Source: Pseudomonadota bacterium (GTDB lineage: Bacteria > Pseudomonadota > Alphaproteobacteria > Rhizobiales > Beijerinckiaceae). Taken from it: 16,568 nucleotides of DNA. The notes below the pieces were generated by a model. The model was not told the DNA's origin and ran no database searches. It saw nothing but the letters and a program-made list of their open reading frames with translations. The stretch lies in assembly GCA_023426505.1 (NCBI GenBank), contig JAFAAP010000246.1:1-16568 (forward strand), read 5' to 3'. Below are positions 6,924-13,757 of the stretch, one piece after another (the stretch's first letter is position 1; each line of letters opens with the position of its first letter). Position numbers and translations under genes: made by a program.

Positions 6924-6948
6924 AATGGAACAGGGGCAGATTAGTTCC
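6924..6948 (-). promoter_or_regulatory. Possible EcfG-type (general stress) promoter for the DUF6894 gene
   Basis: The minus strand has GGAAC (6948-6944), a 16-base spacer and CATT (6927-6924), close to the alphaproteobacterial EcfG pattern GGAAC-N16/17-CGTT. It lies 45 bases before the ATG. The same region also contains a dyad GGAAC-N12-GTTCC (6927-6948). The match is short, so chance is possible. Confidence 0.3.
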
Positions 6949-6993
6949 GGCCCAGACGATTCGATATTACGATTTTTGAGGGGAGATTCCGGA

Positions 6994-7068
6994 TGGCGCG
7001 GCCTAGGGGAATCGAACCCCTCTTCCCAGCGTGAAAGGCTGGTGTCCTAACCGATAGACGAAGGCCGC
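6994..7068 (-). tRNA. tRNA-Glu(UUC), complete with encoded CCA
   Basis: The acceptor stem GCGGCCT (7068-7062) pairs with AGGCCGC (7004-6998), followed by discriminator G and a genomically encoded CCA (6996-6994). The anticodon arm is CCAGC-CTTTCAC-GCTGG with anticodon TTC (plus 7033-7035). The T-arm is AGGGG-TTCGATT-CCCCT. All arms pair perfectly. The gene lies 77 bases after the recJ stop and probably has its own promoter. No T-rich terminator follows; a weak AGGGG/CCCCT dyad sits at 6901-6921. Confidence 0.97.
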
Positions 7069-7101
7069 TTAATCGGGGCAGTGCCGCCGAAGTGCGCGGA
7101 C

Positions 7102-7130
7102 ATATAGATGGGTTCTTCCCGCACGGCAAG
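7102..7130 (-). promoter_or_regulatory. Candidate tRNA-Glu promoter
   Basis: The minus strand has CTTGCC (7130-7125), an exact 17-base spacer and CTATAT (7107-7102). Both elements fit the alphaproteobacterial housekeeping pattern CTTGAC-N17-CTATAT. The predicted start near 7095 leaves a leader of about 27 bases before the tRNA. Confidence 0.55.
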
Positions 7131-7144
7131 CGCTAAAGGAGCAC

Positions 7145-8956
7145 TTATTCCGGCTTTGCCACATCCATGATCCGGACCTCCACCTTCTCGGCGCCGCCCC
7201 ACCGGTCGACCGATAAGGTGCCTGCGACATGGAGGCTGCTTCCGATCGAGTCGGACAGCGCGATTCCGAGAGGTTGACCTGCCGCCCGGAAGGCAATTCC
7301 GCCGATGATCGAGCCGTCCCCGCCCCTCAGCTTGACCCGTACGTGACCGCCGCTTCCGACCTCCCTGGCCTCGACGACCCGGTGCTGCGGGAACACGAAA
7401 ACCGGCTCCGGATGACCGGCCCCGAAGGGACCGGCCCGCTCCAGGGCCGCAACGACGCCGGGCTGCGCGCCGCCCGCCATCAGCGTGGCATCGATCGAGA
7501 AATGGTCGTTGAGCTGGGCCACGCTGACCGGGTCCGCAAGCCTTTCCGCGACGTAGGCGCGAAACCGCTCGAGATCGGCCGCCTGGATCGTGACGCCGGC
7601 CGCCATGGTGTGGCCGCCGCCCTTGATGGCGAGGCCCAGGTCTACGGCGCCCCTTACCACGGCTCCGAGATCGACCCCGGGAACCGACCGGCCCGAACCT
7701 GTGGCCGTACCGTCCGAGTTGAGGGTGAACGCGAAAGCAGGGCGACGGAAACGTTCCTTCATGCGCGCCGCGATCAGACCGACAACACCCGGATGCCAGT
7801 CGGCCGAGGCCGTCACCACTACCGGCAGGTCCGGTTGGGTCTCCATCCTCATCAGGGCCTGCGCCTCGGCATCGGCGACGGCCATGACCTCGATCGCCTG
7901 CCGTTCACGGTTCAGGCGATCGAGTTCCGCCGCCAGTTGCCCGGCATGGACGGAATCCTCCGTCAAGAGCAGCGTCGAGCCGAGCGCCGCATCGCCGATG
8001 CGGCCGCCCGCATTGATGCGCGGGCCCACAAGGTACCCGAGATGCCAGCATTCCGGTGCGCCCGCGAGGCCGGCGGCATCGAGAAGGGCGGCAAGCCCGA
8101 CCCGGCGGCGGCTGCGCATGACGGCCAGCCCCTGCCTGACGAAGGCGCGGTTCAGGCCGATCAGCGGCACCACGTCGGCGACGGTCGCAAGGGCCACCAG
8201 ATCGAGGCTACCCATCAGGTCGGGCTCGGATCCGCCATTGAAGAAGCCGCGGCTGCGCAGCGCGCGGTTGAGCGCCACGAGGAACAGGAAGACCACGCCG
8301 GCAGCGCAGAGATGGCCGAGGCCCGAGAGATCGTCCTGCCGGTTCGGATTGACGATGGCGAGAGCCTCCGGAAGCTCGGTCGGCGCCTGGTGATGGTCGA
8401 GGACCACTGAATCGAGGCCGATGCGCTTGGCTTCGGCCAGCGGAACGATGCTGGCGGTACCGCAATCGACCGTGACGAGAACGTCAGCCCCCTGCTCTTT
8501 CAGGGCCCGTATGGCATCGACATTGGGTCCGTAGCCTTCGGTAATCCGGTCCGGGATGTGGATGGCGTAGGAGATGCCGCAGGCGCGTAGGTACTCCGCC
8601 AGAAGGGCGGCGCTGCACGCCCCGTCGACATCGTAATCGCCGAAGATCGCGACCTTCTCCTGTCGGATCACGGCCTCCGCGAGGCGGGAGGCAGCCGGCT
8701 CCATGTCGGTCAGAACATTGGGGTCGGGCATGAGGTCCCGAAGGCGCGGATTGAGAAATCCTTCGGTCTCGTGAAGCCCGACGCCGCGTCCCGCGAGGAC
8801 CCGGGCCAGGACATCCGAAAGACCGTGCATCTGCGCAATCGCGAGCGCGACGGTACCCTGGGCGGTGCTGCACCGCTCGACCCAGAGACGGCCAAGAGCG
8901 GAACTGGTCACGCCCAGGAACGGCCGGGGAAGATGAAGAGGAGCTGATTCGGTCAC
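7145..8956 (-). CDS. recJ: Single-stranded-DNA-specific exonuclease RecJ
   Basis: A 603-residue 5'-3' single-strand DNA exonuclease of the DHH superfamily, acting in recombination (RecF path), mismatch and base excision repair. The DHH domain holds FGDYDVDGACSA (105-116; Asp107, 109, 111), TVDCGT (162-167; Asp164), LDHHQAP (186-192, the DHH motif) and NPNR (203-206). GPRINAGGRIGDA (311-323) is the RecJ bridge motif. The DHHA1 domain includes DWHPGVVGLIAARM (386-399) and GGGHTMAAG (447-454), and an OB-fold-like C-terminus follows to 603. The length is typical. The start is GTG 8956 without a clear Shine-Dalgarno; the conserved RPFLGV at 11-16 argues against a much later start. It follows the GNAT gene by 25 bases on the same strand and is probably co-transcribed with it. 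Confidence 0.96.
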   Translation of the reverse strand: MTESAPLHLPRPFLGVTSSALGRLWVERCSTAQGTVALAIAQMHGLSDVLARVLAGRGVGLHETEGFLNPRLRDLMPDPNVLTDMEPAASRLAEAVIRQEKVAIFGDYDVDGACSAALLAEYLRACGISYAIHIPDRITEGYGPNVDAIRALKEQGADVLVTVDCGTASIVPLAEAKRIGLDSVVLDHHQAPTELPEALAIVNPNRQDDLSGLGHLCAAGVVFLFLVALNRALRSRGFFNGGSEPDLMGSLDLVALATVADVVPLIGLNRAFVRQGLAVMRSRRRVGLAALLDAAGLAGAPECWHLGYLVGPRINAGGRIGDAALGSTLLLTEDSVHAGQLAAELDRLNRERQAIEVMAVADAEAQALMRMETQPDLPVVVTASADWHPGVVGLIAARMKERFRRPAFAFTLNSDGTATGSGRSVPGVDLGAVVRGAVDLGLAIKGGGHTMAAGVTIQAADLERFRAYVAERLADPVSVAQLNDHFSIDATLMAGGAQPGVVAALERAGPFGAGHPEPVFVFPQHRVVEAREVGSGGHVRVKLRGGDGSIIGGIAFRAAGQPLGIALSDSIGSSLHVAGTLSVDRWGGAEKVEVRIMDVAKPE

Positions 8957-8981
8957 CGGCGGAGAGTAACCCGAAATGTGG

Positions 8982-9437
8982 TCAAAACACCTTGCGGTAT
9001 TGAATGAAGCCGCTCCGGGCCGCCACCTTTTCGTAAAGCACCTGGGCCGAGGCGTTGGTCTCGTGGGTCAGCCAGTAGACGCGGCTTGCACCCTCGGCCT
9101 GCGCCTTCTCGTAGACGGCTTCGATCAGGGCGTGGCCGACGCCGCGGTTGCGGGCCTTTTCCGAGGTGAAGAGGTCCTGGAGGTAGCAGTAGTCGCCGGT
9201 GGTCCAGGTCGAGCGGTGATAGAGGAAGTGCACGATCCCGACGATCTCACCGTCGAGAACCGCCACGAGGCCGTGCATGGGTTCGGCGGGATCAAGCAGT
9301 CGCCGCCAGGTGGTCTCGGTCACCTCGGGAGCCAGCGAGGCTTTGTAGAAGGTCAGGTAGCCCTGCCAGAGCGGATCCCAGGCGGCGCGATCGTCTGATG
9401 TGAAGGGACGGATCTCGATGCCGTCTTTCGTCGTCAT
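8982..9437 (-). CDS. GNAT family N-acetyltransferase
   Basis: A 151-residue acetyl-CoA-dependent acetyltransferase. The acetyl-CoA loop is RNRGVGHAL (96-104; the R/QxxGxG pattern), preceded by the strand YLQDLFTSEKA (85-95) and followed by helix IEAVYEKAQAEG. Motif B appears as THETNASAQVLYEKVA (124-139), with Tyr135 in the position of the usual general acid, and a closing strand SGFIQYRKVF (142-151). The ATG at 9437 is preceded by a purine-rich GGGGGCAGGGA. The substrate is not readable. It lies after the glpX terminator, so it likely starts a transcription unit with recJ; I could not identify a convincing promoter in 9438-9493. Confidence 0.9.
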   Translation of the reverse strand: MTTKDGIEIRPFTSDDRAAWDPLWQGYLTFYKASLAPEVTETTWRRLLDPAEPMHGLVAVLDGEIVGIVHFLYHRSTWTTGDYCYLQDLFTSEKARNRGVGHALIEAVYEKAQAEGASRVYWLTHETNASAQVLYEKVAARSGFIQYRKVF

Positions 9438-9493
9438 GTCCCTGCCCCCTATTCGTGACGTTCGGCCGTTTCCACGACCTTTGTTGCACTGTG

Positions 9494-9523
9494 GAAAAGA
9501 GCTCCCCTCGGCGAGGGGAGCTC
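9494..9523 (-). terminator. Intrinsic terminator of glpX
   Basis: A perfect 11-bp stem, GAGCTCCCCTC/GAGGGGAGCTC, with a three-base loop (9510-9512) is followed on the minus strand by TTTTCC. It starts eight bases after the glpX stop and separates the alaC-hom-glpX block from the GNAT-recJ block. Confidence 0.9.
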
Positions 9524-9531
9524 GTCGTCGA

Positions 9532-10530
9532 TCAATCCAGGTGGAACTTCGAGATCTCGCGGTGCTCGCCGTAGATCCGGCGCACCGTGCCGGTGGCGGA
9601 GCGATAAACCACGGTCTCCGTGGTGATCACGTCCTTGCCGAAGTTGACGCCCTTGATGAGCGCACCGTCGGTGACGCCGGTCGCCGCAACGATCACGTCG
9701 CCGCGGGCAAGATCGGTCATGTCGTACTTCCGGTTTGGATCGGTCACGCCCATCTGAAGCGCGCGGGAGCGCTTCTCCTCCGTGTCGAGGATCAGGCGGC
9801 CCTGCATCTGACCGCCGATGCAGCGCAGGGCGCCGGCGGCGAGCACGCCCTCGGGTGCGGCGCCGATGCCGAGATAGATGTCGATGCCTGTCTCGTCCGG
9901 CTTGGTCGTGAAGATCACGCCCGCCACGTCGCCGTCCGAGATCAGGCGAATGCCGGCGCCGGTCTTGCGGATGGCGGCGATCAGGTCCGCGTGGCGCGGC
10001 CGGTCGAGCACGAGAGCGGTGATCTCATTGGGCTTCACGCCCTTGGCCTTCGCCAGGTTGTGGATGTTCTCCTCCGGCGACGCATCGAGGTCGACGACGC
10101 CGGTCGGATAGCCTGGGCCGACGGCGATCTTGTGCATGTACACGTCCGGCGCGGCCAGAAGGGTGCCGGCCTCGGCCATGGCCATGACGGCGATCGAGCC
10201 CGGCATGTCCTTGGCGCAGAGGGTGGTGCCCTCTAGCGGGTCGACCGCGATGTCGACCTTCGGGCCCTGCTTGTTGCCGACCTTCTCGCCGATGAAGAGC
10301 ATCGGGGCCTCGTCGCGCTCGCCCTCTCCGATCACCACGGTGCCGTCGATGGGGAGCTTGTTGAGCTCGCGGCGCATGGCGTCCACGGCGGCCTGGTCGG
10401 CGGCCTTCTCGTTGCCCCGCCCGCGCAGACGAGCGGAAGCGACCGCCGCGCGCTCGGTGACGCGGACGAGTTCCAGGGTCAGGATTCGCTCGATGATCTG
10501 GCCCGGTTGGACGGTAATGCCTTGCGACAT
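9532..10530 (-). CDS. glpX: Class II fructose-1,6-bisphosphatase
   Basis: A 332-residue metal-dependent phosphatase converting fructose-1,6-bisphosphate to fructose-6-phosphate for gluconeogenesis; in autotrophs and methylotrophs related enzymes may also act on sedoheptulose-1,7-bisphosphate. Hallmarks are ELVRVTERAAVASAR (20-34), VIGEGERDEAPML (66-78) and DPLEGTTLCA (97-106), where acidic residues hold the metal and the phosphate loop sits. The LGIGAAPEGVLAAGAL block, the RGDVIVAATGVTDG segment and the closing SATGTVRRIYGEHR stretch are conserved in GlpX. The start is ATG 10530, with GGGAG about 11 bases upstream (slightly long spacing); the frame is open to 10578 but the extension does not look like GlpX. 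hom lies 57 bases upstream on the same strand and a strong terminator follows. Confidence 0.96.
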   Translation of the reverse strand: MSQGITVQPGQIIERILTLELVRVTERAAVASARLRGRGNEKAADQAAVDAMRRELNKLPIDGTVVIGEGERDEAPMLFIGEKVGNKQGPKVDIAVDPLEGTTLCAKDMPGSIAVMAMAEAGTLLAAPDVYMHKIAVGPGYPTGVVDLDASPEENIHNLAKAKGVKPNEITALVLDRPRHADLIAAIRKTGAGIRLISDGDVAGVIFTTKPDETGIDIYLGIGAAPEGVLAAGALRCIGGQMQGRLILDTEEKRSRALQMGVTDPNRKYDMTDLARGDVIVAATGVTDGALIKGVNFGKDVITTETVVYRSATGTVRRIYGEHREISKFHLD

Positions 10531-10587
10531 GGACGGGGGGTCTCCCTTTTGACGGTGTCTGTGAGCGTTCAAGCTCAAGAAAGAGGT

Positions 10588-11910
10588 TTATTCGCGTTCG
10601 ATACGAATGACTTGGGGCGGCTCGGCGATAAGACCATCCCCGGAGATCTTGTCGAGAGCCGACCGGATCGACGCTTCGGTTGCCGCATAGGTGATCAGCA
10701 CGAGGGGAACGGGCGCACCCGACCGCCCATGGGGATCCTTCGTGGCGGCCATCTCGGACCGCTTCTGGAGGATGCTCTCCAGGGAGATATCCGCCTCGGC
10801 CATGCGAGTGGCGACGCCTGCGGCGACACCGGGCCGGTCATGGACCGTGAGGCGGATATAGTAGCCCCCCTCATGCCGCTGCATGGGGGCACGCGGGGCC
10901 GCCTCGAGGTCCGCGACCGGCCGGCCGAACGTGGTGCCGGCCTTGCCGCCTGCGACATCGGCGATGTCGGCGACGACGGCGGAAGCCGTGGCGTCGCCGC
11001 CAGCGCCCGGCCCGATCAGCGTCAGTTCCTTGACGGCATCAGCGTCGATGGTGACGGCATTCGTCACGCCCATGACCTGGGCGATCGACGAGGTCTTGGG
11101 CACCATCGTCGGGTGCACGCGCTGCTCGATGCCGGTCTCGGTGCGCTCTGCCACGCCGAGGAGCTTGATGCGGAACCCGAGTTCCTGCGCCATGGTGAGA
11201 TCGAGCGGGGCGATCGACGAAATGCCTTCCACGTAGATCGCCTCGGCGTCGATCTTGGAGCCGAAGGCGAGGCTCGTCAGGATTGCGAGCTTGTGCGCCG
11301 TATCGAAGCCTTCGACGTCGAAGGTCGGATCGGCCTCGGCATAGCCGAGACGCTGCGCGTCCTTCAGGCACTCCGAGAAGGTCAGCCCTTCCAGCTCCAT
11401 GCGGGACAGGATGTAGTTGCAGGTGCCGTTGAGGATTCCATAAAGGCGGGTCACCCGGTTGCCGGGCAGCGCCTCGCGCAGGGTCTTGATGACCGGGATG
11501 CCGCCAGCGACCGAGGCTTCGAACGCCAGGGAGACGCCCTTTTCCTCGGCCAGCGCCGCCAGTGCCGAGCCGTGCTTGGCGAGCAGCGCCTTGTTGGCCG
11601 TGACCACGTGCTTCCCGAGGGACAGGGCGGTCCGGACGACCTCATGGGCCGTCCCGTCCGCTCCGCCGATGAGTTCCACGACGCAATCGACCTCTTCGGA
11701 GCGCGCGAGAGCCAACGGGTCATCGAACCAAGTGAAGCGGGACAGGTCGAAACCGCGATCCTTGCTGCGGTCCCGCGCCGAGACGCCGACCACCTGAACC
11801 GGCCGCCCGCCTCTCTGCGCAACGGTCCGGTTCTGGCGGTCGAGAATCTGGATCACCGAAGCGCCAACCGTGCCGAGGCCTGCAATGCCCACCCGAAAAG
11901 GACGTATCAC
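10588..11910 (-). CDS. hom: Homoserine dehydrogenase
   Basis: A 440-residue NAD(P)-dependent enzyme reducing aspartate-semialdehyde to homoserine, the branch point to threonine, isoleucine and methionine. The Rossmann motif GIAGLGTVGAS is at 8-18. VVTANKALLAKHG contains the catalytic-site lysine, and NGTCNYIL and FDVEGFDTAHKLAILT form the substrate site. A C-terminal ACT domain (IRLTVHDRPGVAAGVATRM, from about 350 onward) suggests feedback control, classically by threonine. The start is set at GTG 11910 because GGGAG (11924-11920) sits nine bases upstream; TTG 11916 is too close to that site. The 89-base gap to alaC (11911-11999) holds a dyad GGGCA-N11-TGCCC (11979-11999) without a T-run. Confidence 0.96.
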   Translation of the reverse strand: MIRPFRVGIAGLGTVGASVIQILDRQNRTVAQRGGRPVQVVGVSARDRSKDRGFDLSRFTWFDDPLALARSEEVDCVVELIGGADGTAHEVVRTALSLGKHVVTANKALLAKHGSALAALAEEKGVSLAFEASVAGGIPVIKTLREALPGNRVTRLYGILNGTCNYILSRMELEGLTFSECLKDAQRLGYAEADPTFDVEGFDTAHKLAILTSLAFGSKIDAEAIYVEGISSIAPLDLTMAQELGFRIKLLGVAERTETGIEQRVHPTMVPKTSSIAQVMGVTNAVTIDADAVKELTLIGPGAGGDATASAVVADIADVAGGKAGTTFGRPVADLEAAPRAPMQRHEGGYYIRLTVHDRPGVAAGVATRMAEADISLESILQKRSEMAATKDPHGRSGAPVPLVLITYAATEASIRSALDKISGDGLIAEPPQVIRIERE

Positions 11911-11999
11911 GAACAACAGCTCCCATTGAAACCCGGGTCGCTCTTTACGACTGCCACGGTTCCATGTCCATGCATCGCGGGCATTCGCGTTCCGTGCCC

Positions 12000-13220
12000 T
12001 CAGCGGGCTCGGGCCATCGGGACGACATTGTGCAGGGTCTGGTCGGCCGAATCGAAGAAGCGACGGATGTTACGTGCAGCCTGACGGATCCGCTGCTCGT
12101 TCTCCACGAGAGCGATGCGGACATAGTCGTCGCCGTGCTCGCCGAAGCCGATGCCCGGCGCCACCGCCACATCGGCCTTTTCGACAAGGAGCTTCGAGAA
12201 TTCCAGGCTGCCCATGGGGCGGAATTTTTCCGGGATCTGCACCCACGCGAACATGGAGGCCGTCGGCGCCGGAACCGTCCACCCCGCCTTTCCGAACGAA
12301 TCCACGAGAACGTCGCGCCGGCGCTTGTAGATGGCCCTCATCTCGCGGATGCAGTCGTCCGGCCCGTTGAGGGCCGCCGTGGCAGCCACCTGAACCGGAG
12401 TGAATGCGCCGTAATCGAGATAGGATTTCACGCGGGCGAGCGCGGCAAGCAGACGCTCGTTCCCGACCGCAAAGCCGATGCGCCATCCGGCCATGGAGAA
12501 GGTCTTGGACATCGAGGTGAACTCGACCGCCACGTCGATGGCGCCGGGCACCTGCAGGATCGATGGCGGCGGGTTCGACTCGTCGAAATAGACCTCGGAA
12601 TAGGCCAGATCCGAGAGCAGGATCAGCTCATGCTTCTTCGCGAAAGCCACAAGGTCGCGATAGAAATCGAGGGAGGCGACGTAGGCGGTCGGGTTGGAGG
12701 GGTAGCAGACCACCAAGGCTACGGGCTTCGGGATCGAATGGGCCACGGCCCGTTCGGCCGCCGGGAAGAAGTCGGGCGTGGGCTCTGCCGGGACCGAGCG
12801 GATCACGCCGCCCGCCATCAGAAAGCCGAAGGCGTGGATCGGGTAACTGGGGTTCGGCACCAGAATCACGTCGCCGGGCTCCGTGATGGCCTGCGCCATG
12901 TTGGCGAAACCCTCCTTCGAGCCGAGGGTGGCGACCACCTGGGTGTCGGGATTGAGCTTCACGCCGAACCGGCGTTCGTAGTAGCCGGCCTGGGCCCGGC
13001 GCAGGCCGCCGATGCCTTTCGACGCCGAATAGCGGTCGGTCCGGGGCTTGCCGACCGTCTCGACCAGCTTGTCGATCACGTGCTGGGGCGCCTGGAGATC
13101 GGGATTGCCCATGCCGAGGTCGATGATGTCGGCTCCGCCGGCACGGGCGGCGGCCTTGATGCGGTTGACCTGCTCGAAGACGTAAGGGGGAAGGCGCTTG
13201 ATGCGGTAAAAATCCGGCAT
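12000..13220 (-). CDS. alaC: AlaC-type class I aminotransferase (alanine/glutamate-pyruvate)
   Basis: A 406-residue PLP-dependent fold-type I aminotransferase, very similar by eye to E. coli AlaC (YfdZ). Shared blocks are FYRIKRLPPYVF (4-15), IDLGMGNPD (33-41), RYSASKGI (63-70), the SKEG PLP-phosphate contact (101-104), VPNPSYPIH (121-129), PSNPTAY (174-180, Asn176), DLAYSEV (204-210), SMSKTFSMAGWR (236-247, PLP Lys239) and carboxylate-binding Arg368 in YVRIALVEN. AlaC makes alanine from pyruvate and glutamate. Rhizobial copies are often labelled LL-diaminopimelate aminotransferase, but the position upstream of hom does not settle the substrate. The ATG at 13220 has GAGG nine bases upstream; the frame extends to a TTG at 13247 without a ribosome site. 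A TATATT at 13251-13246 could be a -10, but no -35 matches. Confidence 0.92.
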   Translation of the reverse strand: MPDFYRIKRLPPYVFEQVNRIKAAARAGGADIIDLGMGNPDLQAPQHVIDKLVETVGKPRTDRYSASKGIGGLRRAQAGYYERRFGVKLNPDTQVVATLGSKEGFANMAQAITEPGDVILVPNPSYPIHAFGFLMAGGVIRSVPAEPTPDFFPAAERAVAHSIPKPVALVVCYPSNPTAYVASLDFYRDLVAFAKKHELILLSDLAYSEVYFDESNPPPSILQVPGAIDVAVEFTSMSKTFSMAGWRIGFAVGNERLLAALARVKSYLDYGAFTPVQVAATAALNGPDDCIREMRAIYKRRRDVLVDSFGKAGWTVPAPTASMFAWVQIPEKFRPMGSLEFSKLLVEKADVAVAPGIGFGEHGDDYVRIALVENEQRIRQAARNIRRFFDSADQTLHNVVPMARAR

Positions 13221-13268
13221 GGGTCTGGTCCTCGAAAGGTCTTTCAATATATGCCCGCGGCGTGAGGC

Positions 13269-13646
13269 CTATCGGGTCTTCGGAAGTGGAACCGGCTGCG
13301 GTGCCGGGGTCCCGCCGAGCTGCGCGGCTGCCTTGCCGGCCGCCTCGTTCTGAGCCCGCAGGGCGTCGAGCTCCGCTTCGGCCGCCTTGACCTCATCGGC
13401 CGTGCGGGCCGGTGTCGTCCGTCCGGGCTCGGACGTTCCAACCGGCATGAAATCAAGCTTCTCTGGCCTGGAGCTTGCCACGAAATCCGGCGTTTGAGCC
13501 ACCTTCGGGCCCGCGCCGACGGCCGCGAACAGATCGCGGGTCGGATTGGAACCCTCGGCACAGCCTGCCGCGTTGGCAACAAGAAGCACCGTGAGGCCGG
13601 CCGCGGCGACGCGACTGGCGGGTAAAGCTTTAGTCGTAAAACGCAT
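13269..13646 (-). CDS. Hypothetical probable lipoprotein
   Basis: A 125-residue protein with an export signal: Arg/Lys at 2, 6 and 12, a hydrophobic core at 13-25 and AAGC ending at Cys29. The lipobox is not canonical (Ala, not Leu, at -3), so it is a lipoprotein or simply a secreted protein. The mature part is Ala/Pro-rich. A short amphipathic, possibly coiled-coil segment (about 83-108, EVKAAEAELDALRAQNEAA) precedes a Pro-rich tail ending PQPVPLPKTR. I do not recognise a family. ATG 13646 is preferred because the signal peptide then begins MRFTTK; ATG 13670 is an alternative. It ends 48 bases before alaC on the same strand and may share its transcript. It is divergent from phaC. Confidence 0.65.
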   Translation of the reverse strand: MRFTTKALPASRVAAAGLTVLLVANAAGCAEGSNPTRDLFAAVGAGPKVAQTPDFVASSRPEKLDFMPVGTSEPGRTTPARTADEVKAAEAELDALRAQNEAAGKAAAQLGGTPAPQPVPLPKTR

Positions 13647-13699
13647 TTTCAACTTCAACACAGGTGACATAGCTCTGGCTTATCCGATGCTTCGAACGC

Positions 13700-13705
13700 T
13701 AAAAT
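13700..13705 (+). promoter_or_regulatory. Possible phaC -10 element
   Basis: TAAAAT (5/6 to TATAAT) lies 52 bases before the preferred phaC start. No good -35 sits 16-18 bases upstream (TGGCTT at 13676-13681). If used, it excludes the upstream ATG at 13704 as the start codon. The lipoprotein/phaC gap shows no other clear element. Confidence 0.25.
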
Positions 13706-13757
13706 GTCGGAAATGCGGCTCATGAGCAATGGCAGCGAGACGTCGGGAGAACGCCTT

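Noticed and set aside
6994..7068. tRNA-Glu as an integration site for a mobile element
   Set aside because: No integrase gene and no repeat of the tRNA 3' end are seen in the window, and neighbours on both sides look like core genes.
10507..13265. Long plus-strand frames antisense to hom and alaC
   Set aside because: They are mirror frames of conserved enzymes and have no recognisable domains of their own.
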